Assembly: GCF_900113435.1 (NCBI RefSeq) | Contig: NZ_FOPG01000001.1 | Span: 186,001 to 250,000 of the forward strand | DNA length: 64,000 nucleotides | DNA from: Sulfitobacter dubius | Lineage (GTDB): Bacteria; Pseudomonadota; Alphaproteobacteria; Rhodobacterales; Rhodobacteraceae | Direction: 5' to 3' | In this document: positions 57,137-64,000 of the stretch, one piece after another | Layout of the letters: every line of letters starts with the position of its first letter | Numbering within the stretch: the first letter of the stretch is position 1 | The notes under the pieces: generated by a model | Database searches by the model: none | Seen by the model: only the letters and a program-made list of their open reading frames with translations | What the model was told of the DNA's origin: nothing | Program-made: the position numbers and the translations under genes

Positions 57137-58563
57137 GCCGCCTCGGCCATCATCCGTGCCGCCATCGCCAGATCAGAGCGGAACTGCGCCGTGGCCTCTT
57201 CGCGCAGCGCCGGATCCGGCACGCGCAAGAGGTAGGAGGGGTGCAGGGTGATCAGCACCGGGATGCCTTCGGGCCCCGTCTCGATCGTGCCACGGCGTTT
57301 CAGGATGCCCGTGCCCTTGCCGGTGAGGCTCTGCGCCGCCGTGGCGCCCATGGCGAGGATCATCTTCGGCTGTACCTGCGCCACCTCAGCGTTCATCCAC
57401 CAGCGGCACTGGTCGATCTCGGGCGTCTCGGGGCGCTGGTGAATGCGGCGCTTGCCGCGGGCGGTGAATTTGAAGTGTTTGACGGCATTGGTGACGAAAG
57501 CCGCCTCGCGGTCGAGCCCGGCCTCTGCCGCCACGCGGTCGAACATCTGCCCGGCAGGGCCCACAAAGGGACGGCCCGCGAGATCCTCCTGATCGCCGGG
57601 TTGTTCACCGACCACCATCAGATCGGCACGGCTTGGCCCTTCGCCCGGCACGGCTTGGGTCGCATGGCAATGCAGCGGACAGCGGGTGCAGGCGCGGATG
57701 GCGGACGGAAGCTCTTCCATCGGGCCGTCCCAAGCGGATGAGAAGGCCGAAACCTGCGCCTGCACCCGGTCCATGCGCACCGGCGGCAGGGTCGGCGCCG
57801 CTTCGGCCATGGCGCGGGCGCGGGCGGGGGCTTCGGCGATCATCTGGGGGATGAAGGCGGCCTCGGGCATGTTTTTCCAGTATTTCTTGGGCATCTCGGA
57901 TTGCATCGCCTTCACCATCAGGCGGGCGGGGTTAAAGATGTTCTGGAAGTAGGTGATCCAAAGCTGCTCACCCGCGTCTTCGGGCAGGTCGGGCTTGGCG
58001 TGCCCTTCTTGGAACGTGAGTTTGCCGTTCTCGAAAATGGCCGAGACATCGGGCGTCAGGATACGCCAATCCATGTCGGAAAATCGCCGCACGAAGAAAT
58101 CCGCCGTGGGCTCCACCGTGTGATGCGTGGGCTCGAACCAGGCGGCGAAGCTGCGGCGCGGGGCCGCCGGGTCGCCGATCTCGCGGAAGCGGACAAAGGC
58201 CTTCATCTTGTGCTGGCAGCGGCGGACGTTTTTCTCCATCCCCCGCAAAACAGCGAGGTCGGCATCGCCCCGGTCCGACATCAGATACGGTGCGTCTTTC
58301 ACGCGCCAGAGGAAGGCATAGAGCCGCGCGAAGCGTTCGGGGTCGCTGTGCCAGACGGCGGTTTCGGCCATGGAGACAAAACTGCGCGGGACCGAGACCT
58401 GTCCGCCTTTTGGCGACACACTCTCACCGCCGAACAGATCAGGCGCGGCAGCATGGTCGCCCCAGAGAATATCCTCGGGCGGGATACCTGCGGCGAGAAA
58501 ACCACGCGCCGCCTCGCGCCATGCTTTCGCGGTGCCGATCGGGGGTAGGGAGACCCGCTGCAT
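57133..58563 (-). CDS. udgX: DUF4130 - UdgX fusion (uracil-DNA crosslinking glycosylase)
   Basis: 476-residue two-domain protein. Residues about 10-250 are a DUF4130 domain (DPERFARLYAFLWRVKDAPYLMSDRGDADL). Residues 285-476 are a UDG-superfamily UdgX domain: Fe-S Cys in RACTRCPLH (C292, C295) and C386, motif A GEQPGDQEDLAGRPFVGPAG, the UdgX-specific loop KRRIH (371-375) whose His375 corresponds to the residue that bonds covalently to the abasic site, and motif B LHPSYLLR. UdgX excises uracil and stays bound to the DNA. ATG 58563 overlaps the radical SAM stop by one base (ATGA), so the two are coupled under one LexA box. Confidence 0.93.
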   Translation of the reverse strand: MQRVSLPPIGTAKAWREAARGFLAAGIPPEDILWGDHAAAPDLFGGESVSPKGGQVSVPRSFVSMAETAVWHSDPERFARLYAFLWRVKDAPYLMSDRGDADLAVLRGMEKNVRRCQHKMKAFVRFREIGDPAAPRRSFAAWFEPTHHTVEPTADFFVRRFSDMDWRILTPDVSAIFENGKLTFQEGHAKPDLPEDAGEQLWITYFQNIFNPARLMVKAMQSEMPKKYWKNMPEAAFIPQMIAEAPARARAMAEAAPTLPPVRMDRVQAQVSAFSSAWDGPMEELPSAIRACTRCPLHCHATQAVPGEGPSRADLMVVGEQPGDQEDLAGRPFVGPAGQMFDRVAAEAGLDREAAFVTNAVKHFKFTARGKRRIHQRPETPEIDQCRWWMNAEVAQVQPKMILAMGATAAQSLTGKGTGILKRRGTIETGPEGIPVLITLHPSYLLRVPDPALREEATAQFRSDLAMAARMMAEAA

Positions 58564-59798
58564 CAGAACAGGGTCAACTGTTCGGGCGGCGGCGCGAAAC
58601 GTGCGCGCAGGTCGGCGCTGTCGGTCAGCCCACCGGGCGTCCAGCCGCCCGCGGTGACGAAGGCGCGGGCCTTTTTCATCGAAGCGCCCATGCGGGTCAG
58701 GTCTTCGTAGCGCAAGGACCGATGACGGCGGGCGGCGAGGATGCGGGTCACCGTTTTCACGCCAAACCCCGGCACCCGCAACAGCATTTCGCGGCTGGCG
58801 CGGTTGACGTCGAGCGGGAAGTGTTCGCGGTGCACCAGCGCCCAAGCGAGCTTGGGGTCGACCTCAAGGTCGAGATTGCCGTCGCGGGTGACGGAGGTGA
58901 TCTCGTCCAGTTGGAAATCATAGAAGCGCAGCAGCCAGTCGGCCTGATAAAGCCGGTGCTCGCGTTGCAGGGGCGGGCGGATCAGCGGCAGTTTGGCGGA
59001 ACTGTCGGGGATGGGCGAGAAGGCGGAATAGTAAACGCGCTTCAGCTTGTAGCTAGAGTAGAGCCGCGTCGATTGGCCCAGCACGGTGGCATCGTTGGAG
59101 CCATCCGCGCCGATAATCATTTGCGTCGACTGCCCTGCGGGCGCAAAACGCGGCGGGCGCTTGCCAGAGAAGGATTTCTCTTTGCTCGCCTCCTTGGTCA
59201 TCCGCACATTCGCCATCGCGCGGCGGATCTGCTCGGGCTTCTTCTCGGGCGCATATTGCTGCACCGCGCTGTCGGTGGGCAGTTCAACGTTGATCGACAG
59301 GCGGTCGGCGAGACAGCCTGCTTCCTCAATCAACTCGGGCGAAGCGTCGGGGATCGTCTTGAGGTGGATGTAGCCGCGGAAGTTTTCCTCGTGCCGCAGC
59401 TTGCGGGCGATCTGCACCATGTCCGACATCGTCGCATCCGGTGAGCGGATCACCCCCGAGGACAGGAACAACCCTTCGATATAATTGCGGCGGTAGAATT
59501 CGATAGTGAGCTTCACCACTTCATCTACGCTGAACCGCGCACGGTCCACGTTGGACGACACGCGGTTGATGCAATAGCTGCAATCGTAGATGCAGAAATT
59601 GGTCATCAGGATCTTGAGCAGGCTGATGCACCGCCCGTCGGGGGCGTATGCGTGGCAGATGCCGCTGCCTTCGTTTGACCCCAGCCCCTTGCCATCACGC
59701 GAGTCGCGTTTGATGGAGCCGGAGGAGGCGCAGGAGGCGTCGTATTTCGCCGCGTCGCTGAGAATCGCTAGTTTTTGATCGAGTGTCTGTTTTGCCAT
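58563..59798 (-). CDS. Radical SAM protein linked to UdgX (putative DNA repair/modification)
   Basis: 411-residue radical SAM enzyme of the family that is almost always next to UdgX. The [4Fe-4S] motif is C-X3-C-X2-C in TNFCIYDCSYCINR; a C-terminal helix-hairpin-helix region (LLRVPGFGVKTVTRILAARRHR) suggests DNA binding. The reaction is unknown. ATG 59798 lies two bases from a LexA box. The neighbouring UdgX partner starts within its stop. Confidence 0.9.
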   Translation of the reverse strand: MAKQTLDQKLAILSDAAKYDASCASSGSIKRDSRDGKGLGSNEGSGICHAYAPDGRCISLLKILMTNFCIYDCSYCINRVSSNVDRARFSVDEVVKLTIEFYRRNYIEGLFLSSGVIRSPDATMSDMVQIARKLRHEENFRGYIHLKTIPDASPELIEEAGCLADRLSINVELPTDSAVQQYAPEKKPEQIRRAMANVRMTKEASKEKSFSGKRPPRFAPAGQSTQMIIGADGSNDATVLGQSTRLYSSYKLKRVYYSAFSPIPDSSAKLPLIRPPLQREHRLYQADWLLRFYDFQLDEITSVTRDGNLDLEVDPKLAWALVHREHFPLDVNRASREMLLRVPGFGVKTVTRILAARRHRSLRYEDLTRMGASMKKARAFVTAGGWTPGGLTDSADLRARFAPPPEQLTLF

Positions 59799-59800
59799 GT

Positions 59801-59815
59801 GTTCTATATATGTTC
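59801..59815 (-). promoter_or_regulatory. LexA (SOS) box for the radical SAM-UdgX operon
   Basis: GTTC at 59801-59804, seven bases (TATATAT), GTTC at 59812-59815. It ends two bases before the ATG of the radical SAM gene, so LexA would cover the ribosome binding region and the promoter lies further upstream. Confidence 0.9.
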
Positions 59816-59910
59816 TCATGGCGGGGGTGTCATTAAACTATCTTAATGCCGCGACAATCTGCGCATGGTCCCGCCTGTGCAAAGGCGCGGGCAGGGGGCG
59901 AGAGTTTAAA

Positions 59911-59939
59911 TTGACGTAGGGAAATCTTGTCGCTACCAA
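59911..59939 (+). promoter_or_regulatory. Putative sigma-70 promoter of the TRAP operon
   Basis: TTGACG at 59911-59916, a 17-base spacer and TACCAA at 59934-59939. The start would be near 59946, with a 12-bp palindrome (59959-59970) in the early leader and dctP beginning at 60025. Confidence 0.5.
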
Positions 59940-59958
59940 TTACATGCAGATACATATT

Positions 59959-59970
59959 ATGCATATGCAT
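59959..59970. promoter_or_regulatory. Palindromic candidate operator upstream of the TRAP operon
   Basis: ATGCATATGCAT is a perfect 12-bp palindrome located about 20 bases beyond the putative -10 element and 54 bases before dctP, a position suited to a repressor. No regulator gene is present in the window to support this. Confidence 0.45.
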
Positions 59971-60024
59971 GCGAAGGCGTCGGGGCAGAGATCGCGAGCT
60001 TTTGATAACAACTGGGAGACGACC

Positions 60025-60996
60025 ATGAAAACAACGACCACGCTCAGCGCGGCGCTCTTTGCCGTGAGCACCCTTGCCACCACCAGCACCGCCCAGGCAG
60101 AGGAAATCACCCTACGCGCCGTGTCGGCCTTTACCCTTGGCACCGCTTTCAGCCGCGAATTTGAATCCTTTGTTGAGTGGATCAATGAGAATGGCAAAGG
60201 TGTTGTGCAAATCAATCTTGTCGGCGGCCCCGAAGCCGTGCCGCCCTTTGAATTGGGCAACGCCGTGCAATCCGGTGTGGTCGATATCGCCAACAACACC
60301 ACCGCCTATTACCCGAACCTGCTGCCCACGGGCGATGCGCTGCATCTGGCGGAAAACACCATTCAAGAGCAGCGCGAGAATGGCTGCTATGAACTGGTCG
60401 ACCGCATCCACCAAGAGCAGATGAACGTAAAATACCTCGGCCATGGCGGCGACGGCATTGGCTATCACCTTTATCTGACCAAGCCGGTCGAAGGGCCGGA
60501 CCTCAGCGGTCTGACCATCCGCACCACGCCGGTTTATCAGGCGATGTTCACGCAACTGGGCGCCAATCTGGTGCGCACCGCGCCGGGCGAAGTCTATAGC
60601 GCGCTGGAACGCGGCGCGATCGACGGCTACGGCTGGCCGAGCCAAGGGGTGCTGGATCTCGGTTGGGACGAGCAGACGAAATACCGGGTCGACCCGAGCT
60701 TCTATAACGTCGACGTGAACCTGCTGGTGAACCTCGACACATGGAACGGGCTGACCGACGAACAGCGCGCCAAGCTCGAAGAGGGCGCGGCTTGGATGGA
60801 AGAGCTCAACAACGACAACGCCGACCGCAACGCGACGGAATACGCGGCGCAGGCAGAGGCGGGGATCGAGACGATCACCTTCAGCGATGCCGATGCCGAA
60901 GCTTGGACCAATGCCGCGCGTGATGCTGGCTGGGCCGCTGTCGCAGAGGTGGATGCCGATCTTGCGCAGCAGATGCGCGCCTGCATGACCAAGTGA
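60025..60996 (+). CDS. dctP: TRAP transporter substrate-binding protein (DctP type)
   Basis: Periplasmic receptor for an acidic solute, 323 residues. Signal peptide MKTTTTLSAALFAVSTLATTSTAQA (cut near AQA-EE), then EITLRAVSAFTLGTAFSREFESFVEWINENGKG. The carboxylate-binding Arg of the DctP fold is expected in GLTIRTTPVYQAMFTQLGA. ATG 60025 has GGGAG upstream. The downstream malonyl-CoA synthetase gene suggests malonate as solute; this is an inference. Confidence 0.9.
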   Translation: MKTTTTLSAALFAVSTLATTSTAQAEEITLRAVSAFTLGTAFSREFESFVEWINENGKGVVQINLVGGPEAVPPFELGNAVQSGVVDIANNTTAYYPNLLPTGDALHLAENTIQEQRENGCYELVDRIHQEQMNVKYLGHGGDGIGYHLYLTKPVEGPDLSGLTIRTTPVYQAMFTQLGANLVRTAPGEVYSALERGAIDGYGWPSQGVLDLGWDEQTKYRVDPSFYNVDVNLLVNLDTWNGLTDEQRAKLEEGAAWMEELNNDNADRNATEYAAQAEAGIETITFSDADAEAWTNAARDAGWAAVAEVDADLAQQMRACMTK

Positions 60997-61003
60997 TCGC
61001 CCG

Positions 61004-61498
61004 ATGATCTCAACATTGTTTGACCGGACACTCCGGGGGCTGGCCGTTTTCTCGGCCGGTATCCTCGGGGTGATCGCGGTGTTTATCGCGATCAACGTGG
61101 TACTGCGCAATCTCGGCTTGCCGGTGGTCTATGGCGCGCTGGATGCCATCCAATATGCGTTGATGATTGCCACCTTCCTCGGCGCGCCTTGGGTGCTGTC
61201 GATCGGCGGGCATGTGAAGGTTGATCTGATCACCAGCAACCTGTCGCAAGGCACTGCCTATGCTTTGACCCGCCTGACCAGCGCCATCGGCGCGGTGACG
61301 GCGGGGGTGCTGGGCTGGTACGGGCTGCAAGCGGTGCTGGCCTCTGCCGCACGTGGGTCGATGATCCGCACGTCTTTCGTGATCCCGGAGTGGTGGATGC
61401 TGGCCTTTGTGCCGCTGTCGCTGGCGCTTTGCACGATCATTTTTATTCGTCGTCTGCTCTATCCGGAAACGGCCGAGCGTAGTTTGAGTGGTCTTTGA
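61004..61498 (+). CDS. dctQ: TRAP transporter small permease (DctQ type)
   Basis: 164-residue membrane protein with four helices and the typical PWVLSIGGHVKVDLI and conserved Glu region LGAPWVLS. It starts 7 bases after dctP and ends just before dctM. It is too short for a fused DctQM. Confidence 0.88.
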   Translation: MISTLFDRTLRGLAVFSAGILGVIAVFIAINVVLRNLGLPVVYGALDAIQYALMIATFLGAPWVLSIGGHVKVDLITSNLSQGTAYALTRLTSAIGAVTAGVLGWYGLQAVLASAARGSMIRTSFVIPEWWMLAFVPLSLALCTIIFIRRLLYPETAERSLSGL

Positions 61499-61499
61499 C

Positions 61500-62816
61500 A
61501 TGGATTGGGGCCTGACACTGACCTTGATGCTGGGCGGATTGGCGGTTTTGCTGTTGATTGGTCTGCCGGTCGCCTTTGCCTTCATCGCCGTGACAACCGT
61601 GGGCGCGTATTTCGTGCTGGGCGGAGATCGCGGCATCCTGCAACTGGCGCGCAATTCTGCGCAATCGGTGGCGAATTTTCAGCTCGCGCCGATACCGCTG
61701 TTTATCCTGATGGGGGAAATACTCTTTCAAACCGGGGTCGCGCATCGCGCCATTGACGCGATCGAGCGGGTGGTGACGCGCATTCCGGGCCGCATGTCGG
61801 TGGTAACGATCTTTGGCGGCACGATTTTTGCAGCCCTTTCCGGCTCGACCATCGCCAATACCGCGATGCTGGGTGGCACGCTGCTGCCGGGAATGTTGAA
61901 ACGGGGCTATCACCCCTCGATGGCGATGGGGCCGATCATGGCCTCGGGCGCGATTGCGATGCTGATCCCGCCCTCGGCACTGGCGGTTCTGGTGGGCTCG
62001 CTCGCGGGTATTTCCATCGCCGGGCTGCTGATCGCGGGGGTTTTGCCCGCGCTGCTGCTGGCGGTGCTTTTTGTGGCCTATGTGGTGGGGCGGAGCCTTT
62101 TGGACCCGAAGGTCGCGCCGCCTGATGTCTATGAGGAAATGTCGCTGCGTGAGCGTTGGACCCCCTTCGTGATCTATGTGCTGCCGCTGTCGGTACTTTT
62201 TGCTGTGGTCATCGGCTCGCTTCTGGCGGGGATCGCCACGCCTACGGAAAGCGCCGCCCTTGGCAGCATCACCGCCGTGATCATCGGAGCGGCCTATCGC
62301 GCGCTGAGTTGGGAGAAGATGGGCCGCGCGCTGATGGAGACGCTGAAGCTGTCGGTGATGATCCTGTTCATCATTGCGGCCAGCCAGACCTTTGCGCAGG
62401 TGCTGTCCTTTTCGGGGGCGACCAATGGGCTGATCAACGCGATCAACGCGGTCGATCCGACGCCGCTGATGGTGCTCTTGGGGATGATCGCGATCCTGCT
62501 GTTTCTGGGGTGTTTCATTGATCAGGTGTCGATGCTGATGGTCACCGTGCCGGTTTTCGTGCCTCTGGCGGGTGCGATGGAGATTAACGAACTGACCCTT
62601 GGCGTCGTTTATCTGCTGACCATGGAGATCGGTTTGCTGACCCCGCCCTTCGGTCTGCTGCTGTTTGTCATGCGCGGGGTCGCCCCGCCGGAAATTCGCA
62701 TGCCGCAGATCTATGCCTCGGTGATGCCGTTCTTGCTGATCAAGCTATTTGTCTTGGCGCTGATCGTTTGGCTGCCCCAGATCGCGACATGGCTGCCCAG
62801 CCTAATGGGCCGGTAA
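61500..62816 (+). CDS. dctM: TRAP transporter large permease (DctM type)
   Basis: 438-residue permease with twelve helices, carrying the sodium-coupled TRAP transport pathway. Seen: AALSGSTIANTAMLGGTLLPGMLKRGYHPSMAMGPIMASGAIAMLIPPSALAV, ATPTESAALGSI and LGCFIDQVSMLMVTVPVFVPLA. ATG 61500 follows the dctQ stop by one base; a GTG four codons earlier overlaps dctQ. A terminator follows. Confidence 0.93.
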   Translation: MDWGLTLTLMLGGLAVLLLIGLPVAFAFIAVTTVGAYFVLGGDRGILQLARNSAQSVANFQLAPIPLFILMGEILFQTGVAHRAIDAIERVVTRIPGRMSVVTIFGGTIFAALSGSTIANTAMLGGTLLPGMLKRGYHPSMAMGPIMASGAIAMLIPPSALAVLVGSLAGISIAGLLIAGVLPALLLAVLFVAYVVGRSLLDPKVAPPDVYEEMSLRERWTPFVIYVLPLSVLFAVVIGSLLAGIATPTESAALGSITAVIIGAAYRALSWEKMGRALMETLKLSVMILFIIAASQTFAQVLSFSGATNGLINAINAVDPTPLMVLLGMIAILLFLGCFIDQVSMLMVTVPVFVPLAGAMEINELTLGVVYLLTMEIGLLTPPFGLLLFVMRGVAPPEIRMPQIYASVMPFLLIKLFVLALIVWLPQIATWLPSLMGR

Positions 62817-62824
62817 AGACTAAA

Positions 62825-62850
62825 AGGGCGGCGCGGATCAGCGCCGCCCT
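62825..62850 (+). terminator. Hairpin terminator after dctM
   Basis: A 10-bp perfect stem AGGGCGGCGC (62825-62834) and GCGCCGCCCT (62841-62850) with loop GGATCA, 9 bases after the dctM stop. Only a weak T tract follows (ACAAGTTATT), so it may act as a partial stop and leave matB some read-through. Confidence 0.7.
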
Positions 62851-62915
62851 ACAAGTTATTGCCATAATTCGACATTTGCCTGCACCATGCCCTCTGCAGG
62901 GGCTTGGGTCCGCTT

Positions 62916-62934
62916 GCATTACCTTGCGTAATGC
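62916..62934. promoter_or_regulatory. Inverted repeat upstream of matB
   Basis: GCATTAC (62916-62922), five bases, GTAATGC (62928-62934): a 7-5-7 inverted repeat 61 bases before the matB ATG, a plausible repressor site. It shares the GCAT core with the palindrome before the TRAP operon. Confidence 0.45.
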
Positions 62935-62995
62935 GTTTGTAATCCCGCGCGGGGGCAGTCTGCTTTCCCACCCCTAACACGCGAGGAGCACCGTG

Positions 62996-64000
62996 ATGGC
63001 AAACCCCCTTTATGACACCCTGTTTGGCCGTCACGCTGGCAAGACGACAGCCTTTCTGCATCTCGAAGGCGGGGTGACATTGACCCATGCGGGGTTTCTG
63101 GGCCGTGCCGCGCGTTTCGCCCATGTATTGACCGGGCTGGGGCTGAAGCCCGGTGACCGGCTGGCGGTGCAGATCGATAAATCCGCCGATGCGCTGGCGC
63201 TCTATGCCGCTTGCGTGCAGGCCGGGGTGATCTTTTTGCCGCTCAACACCGCCTATACCGCAGACGAAGTGCGCTATTTCGTGACCGACAGCGGGGCGGC
63301 GGCCTTTGTCTGCCAGCCCGCGCGCCGAAATGAGATGGCCCCGGTGGCCAAGGCCGCAGGCTGTCAGCTTGAGACCTTGGGCACGGAGAACGATGGCAGC
63401 TTTGCGGATCGCGCCACCTCGGCTTCCGATAAATTCGAGACCGTCGCGCGGGGGGCAGATGACCTTGCGGCCTTCCTCTATACTTCCGGCACCACGGGGC
63501 GCTCTAAGGGCGCGATGCTGACGCAGGCGAACCTTTTGTCGAACGCGCAGACGCTGGCTGATCTGTGGCGCTTCACCGCGCGGGACGTGTTGCTTCATGC
63601 GCTGCCGATCTTTCACACCCATGGTCTGTTTGTAGCGACGAATGTGACGCTGGTGGCGGGGGGCGCGATGATCTTTATGCCCAAGCTCGACATCGACCGG
63701 CTGATCGACCGGATGCCCCACGCAACCGCGATGATGGGCGTGCCGACCTTCTATACCCGGCTTTTGGATGACGCACGCTTTACCAGTGAAACTGCAGCGA
63801 ACATGCGGCTGTTCATCTCGGGGTCGGCGCCGCTTTTGGCCGAAACCCATGTCGATTTCGAAACCCGGACCGGCCACCGTATCCTAGAGCGTTACGGCAT
63901 GACCGAGACCAATATGAACACCTCAAACCCCTATGAAGGCGAGCGCCGCGCAGGGACGGTGGGCCTGCCGCTGCCCGATGTGGAGTTGAAGATCACCGAC
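62996..64000 (+). CDS. matB: Malonyl-CoA synthetase, C-terminus missing at window edge
   Basis: AMP-forming acyl-CoA synthetase that activates malonate to malonyl-CoA. The visible 335 residues contain the P-loop LYTSGTTGRSKGAMLTQANLLSN, the HALPIFHTHGLFVA substrate block typical of MatB, and the ERYGMTETNMNTSNPY motif. ATG 62996 has GAGGAG upstream. It follows the TRAP genes by 180 bases with a terminator between, so it may form its own unit of the malonate locus. Confidence 0.9.
   Translation, partial: MANPLYDTLFGRHAGKTTAFLHLEGGVTLTHAGFLGRAARFAHVLTGLGLKPGDRLAVQIDKSADALALYAACVQAGVIFLPLNTAYTADEVRYFVTDSGAAAFVCQPARRNEMAPVAKAAGCQLETLGTENDGSFADRATSASDKFETVARGADDLAAFLYTSGTTGRSKGAMLTQANLLSNAQTLADLWRFTARDVLLHALPIFHTHGLFVATNVTLVAGGAMIFMPKLDIDRLIDRMPHATAMMGVPTFYTRLLDDARFTSETAANMRLFISGSAPLLAETHVDFETRTGHRILERYGMTETNMNTSNPYEGERRAGTVGLPLPDVELKITD

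Noticed and set aside
58290..59444. A 384-codon open frame opposite the radical SAM gene, and similar ones at 60112-61110 and 62849-63877
   Set aside because: All lie opposite well-identified genes (radical SAM, dctP, matB) and have arginine- and glycine-rich mirror composition.

Overview
The window looks like ordinary chromosome of a GC-rich alphaproteobacterium, most likely a marine Rhodobacterales (Roseobacter-group, Sulfitobacter-like) strain. The reasons are protein-level resemblance across housekeeping genes, the alphaproteobacterial LexA boxes (GTTC-N7-GTTC), GGAAC-N16-CGTT promoters of the EcfG type, the ImuA-ImuB-DnaE2 mutasome, and gene sets such as ccm, fused caa3 oxidase, thiXYZ-tenA and TRAP transporters. 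There is no rRNA gene in the window, so the assignment is an inference. I see no CRISPR array, insertion sequence, prophage or plasmid origin. No gap between genes exceeds about 300 bases.

Layout. 1-8.2 kb: end of serS (minus), then yajC-secD-secF (protein export), a TauE/SafE-like permease, a small Mth938-domain protein and ccmABCDG (cytochrome c maturation), all plus. 8.2-16.8 kb: wrbA, acnA, a lipid A-type acyltransferase, a 52-residue secreted peptide, purB and a hydrolase-OsmC fusion (minus), with one DUF1223 protein on plus. 17-23.8 kb: a trans-sulfuration PLP enzyme and a caa3-type oxidase operon (ctaC with fused cytochrome c, a subunit I-III fusion, a small membrane protein, ctaG, a triheme cytochrome c). 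23.8-28 kb: yihY-ku-ligD (non-homologous end joining). 28.1-32.6 kb: a membrane stress operon resembling E. coli yqjD-yqjE, a lytic transglycosylase and exoD. 32.6-36.2 kb: glnBA, a stand-alone NAD(P)H-hydrate dehydratase, a Hint-domain protein and tRNA-Leu. 36.3-43.1 kb: a long minus-strand run SPOR protein, D,D-carboxypeptidase, tmk, holB, tatD, a metallo-hydrolase and an AEC transporter, then tRNA-Ser.

43.1-50.8 kb is a complete ten-gene thiamin operon (thiD-thiO-thiS-thiG-thiE-thiF-thiY-tenA-thiZ-thiX) under a TPP riboswitch. It joins thiazole synthesis, pyrimidine-precursor uptake and salvage, and coupling to thiamin phosphate. 50.8-59.8 kb is an SOS DNA-damage island: imuA-imuB-dnaE2 and a radical SAM/UdgX pair, each behind a LexA box, with an SRAP (HMCES/YedK-type) gene between them. 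59.9-64 kb holds a TRAP transporter (P, Q, M) followed by a malonyl-CoA synthetase gene cut by the window edge, suggesting malonate uptake and activation.

The most notable signals are: the SOS island, which combines two unrelated covalent AP-site crosslinkers (UdgX and SRAP) with a translesion mutasome; three exact GGAAC-N16-CGTT promoters in front of wrbA, the yqjDE-like operon and exoD, pointing to a general stress regulon; a low-GC segment in serS adding roughly 45 residues next to motif 2; an NnrD without its epimerase half; and a ThiF-rhodanese fusion lacking the usual zinc cysteines.
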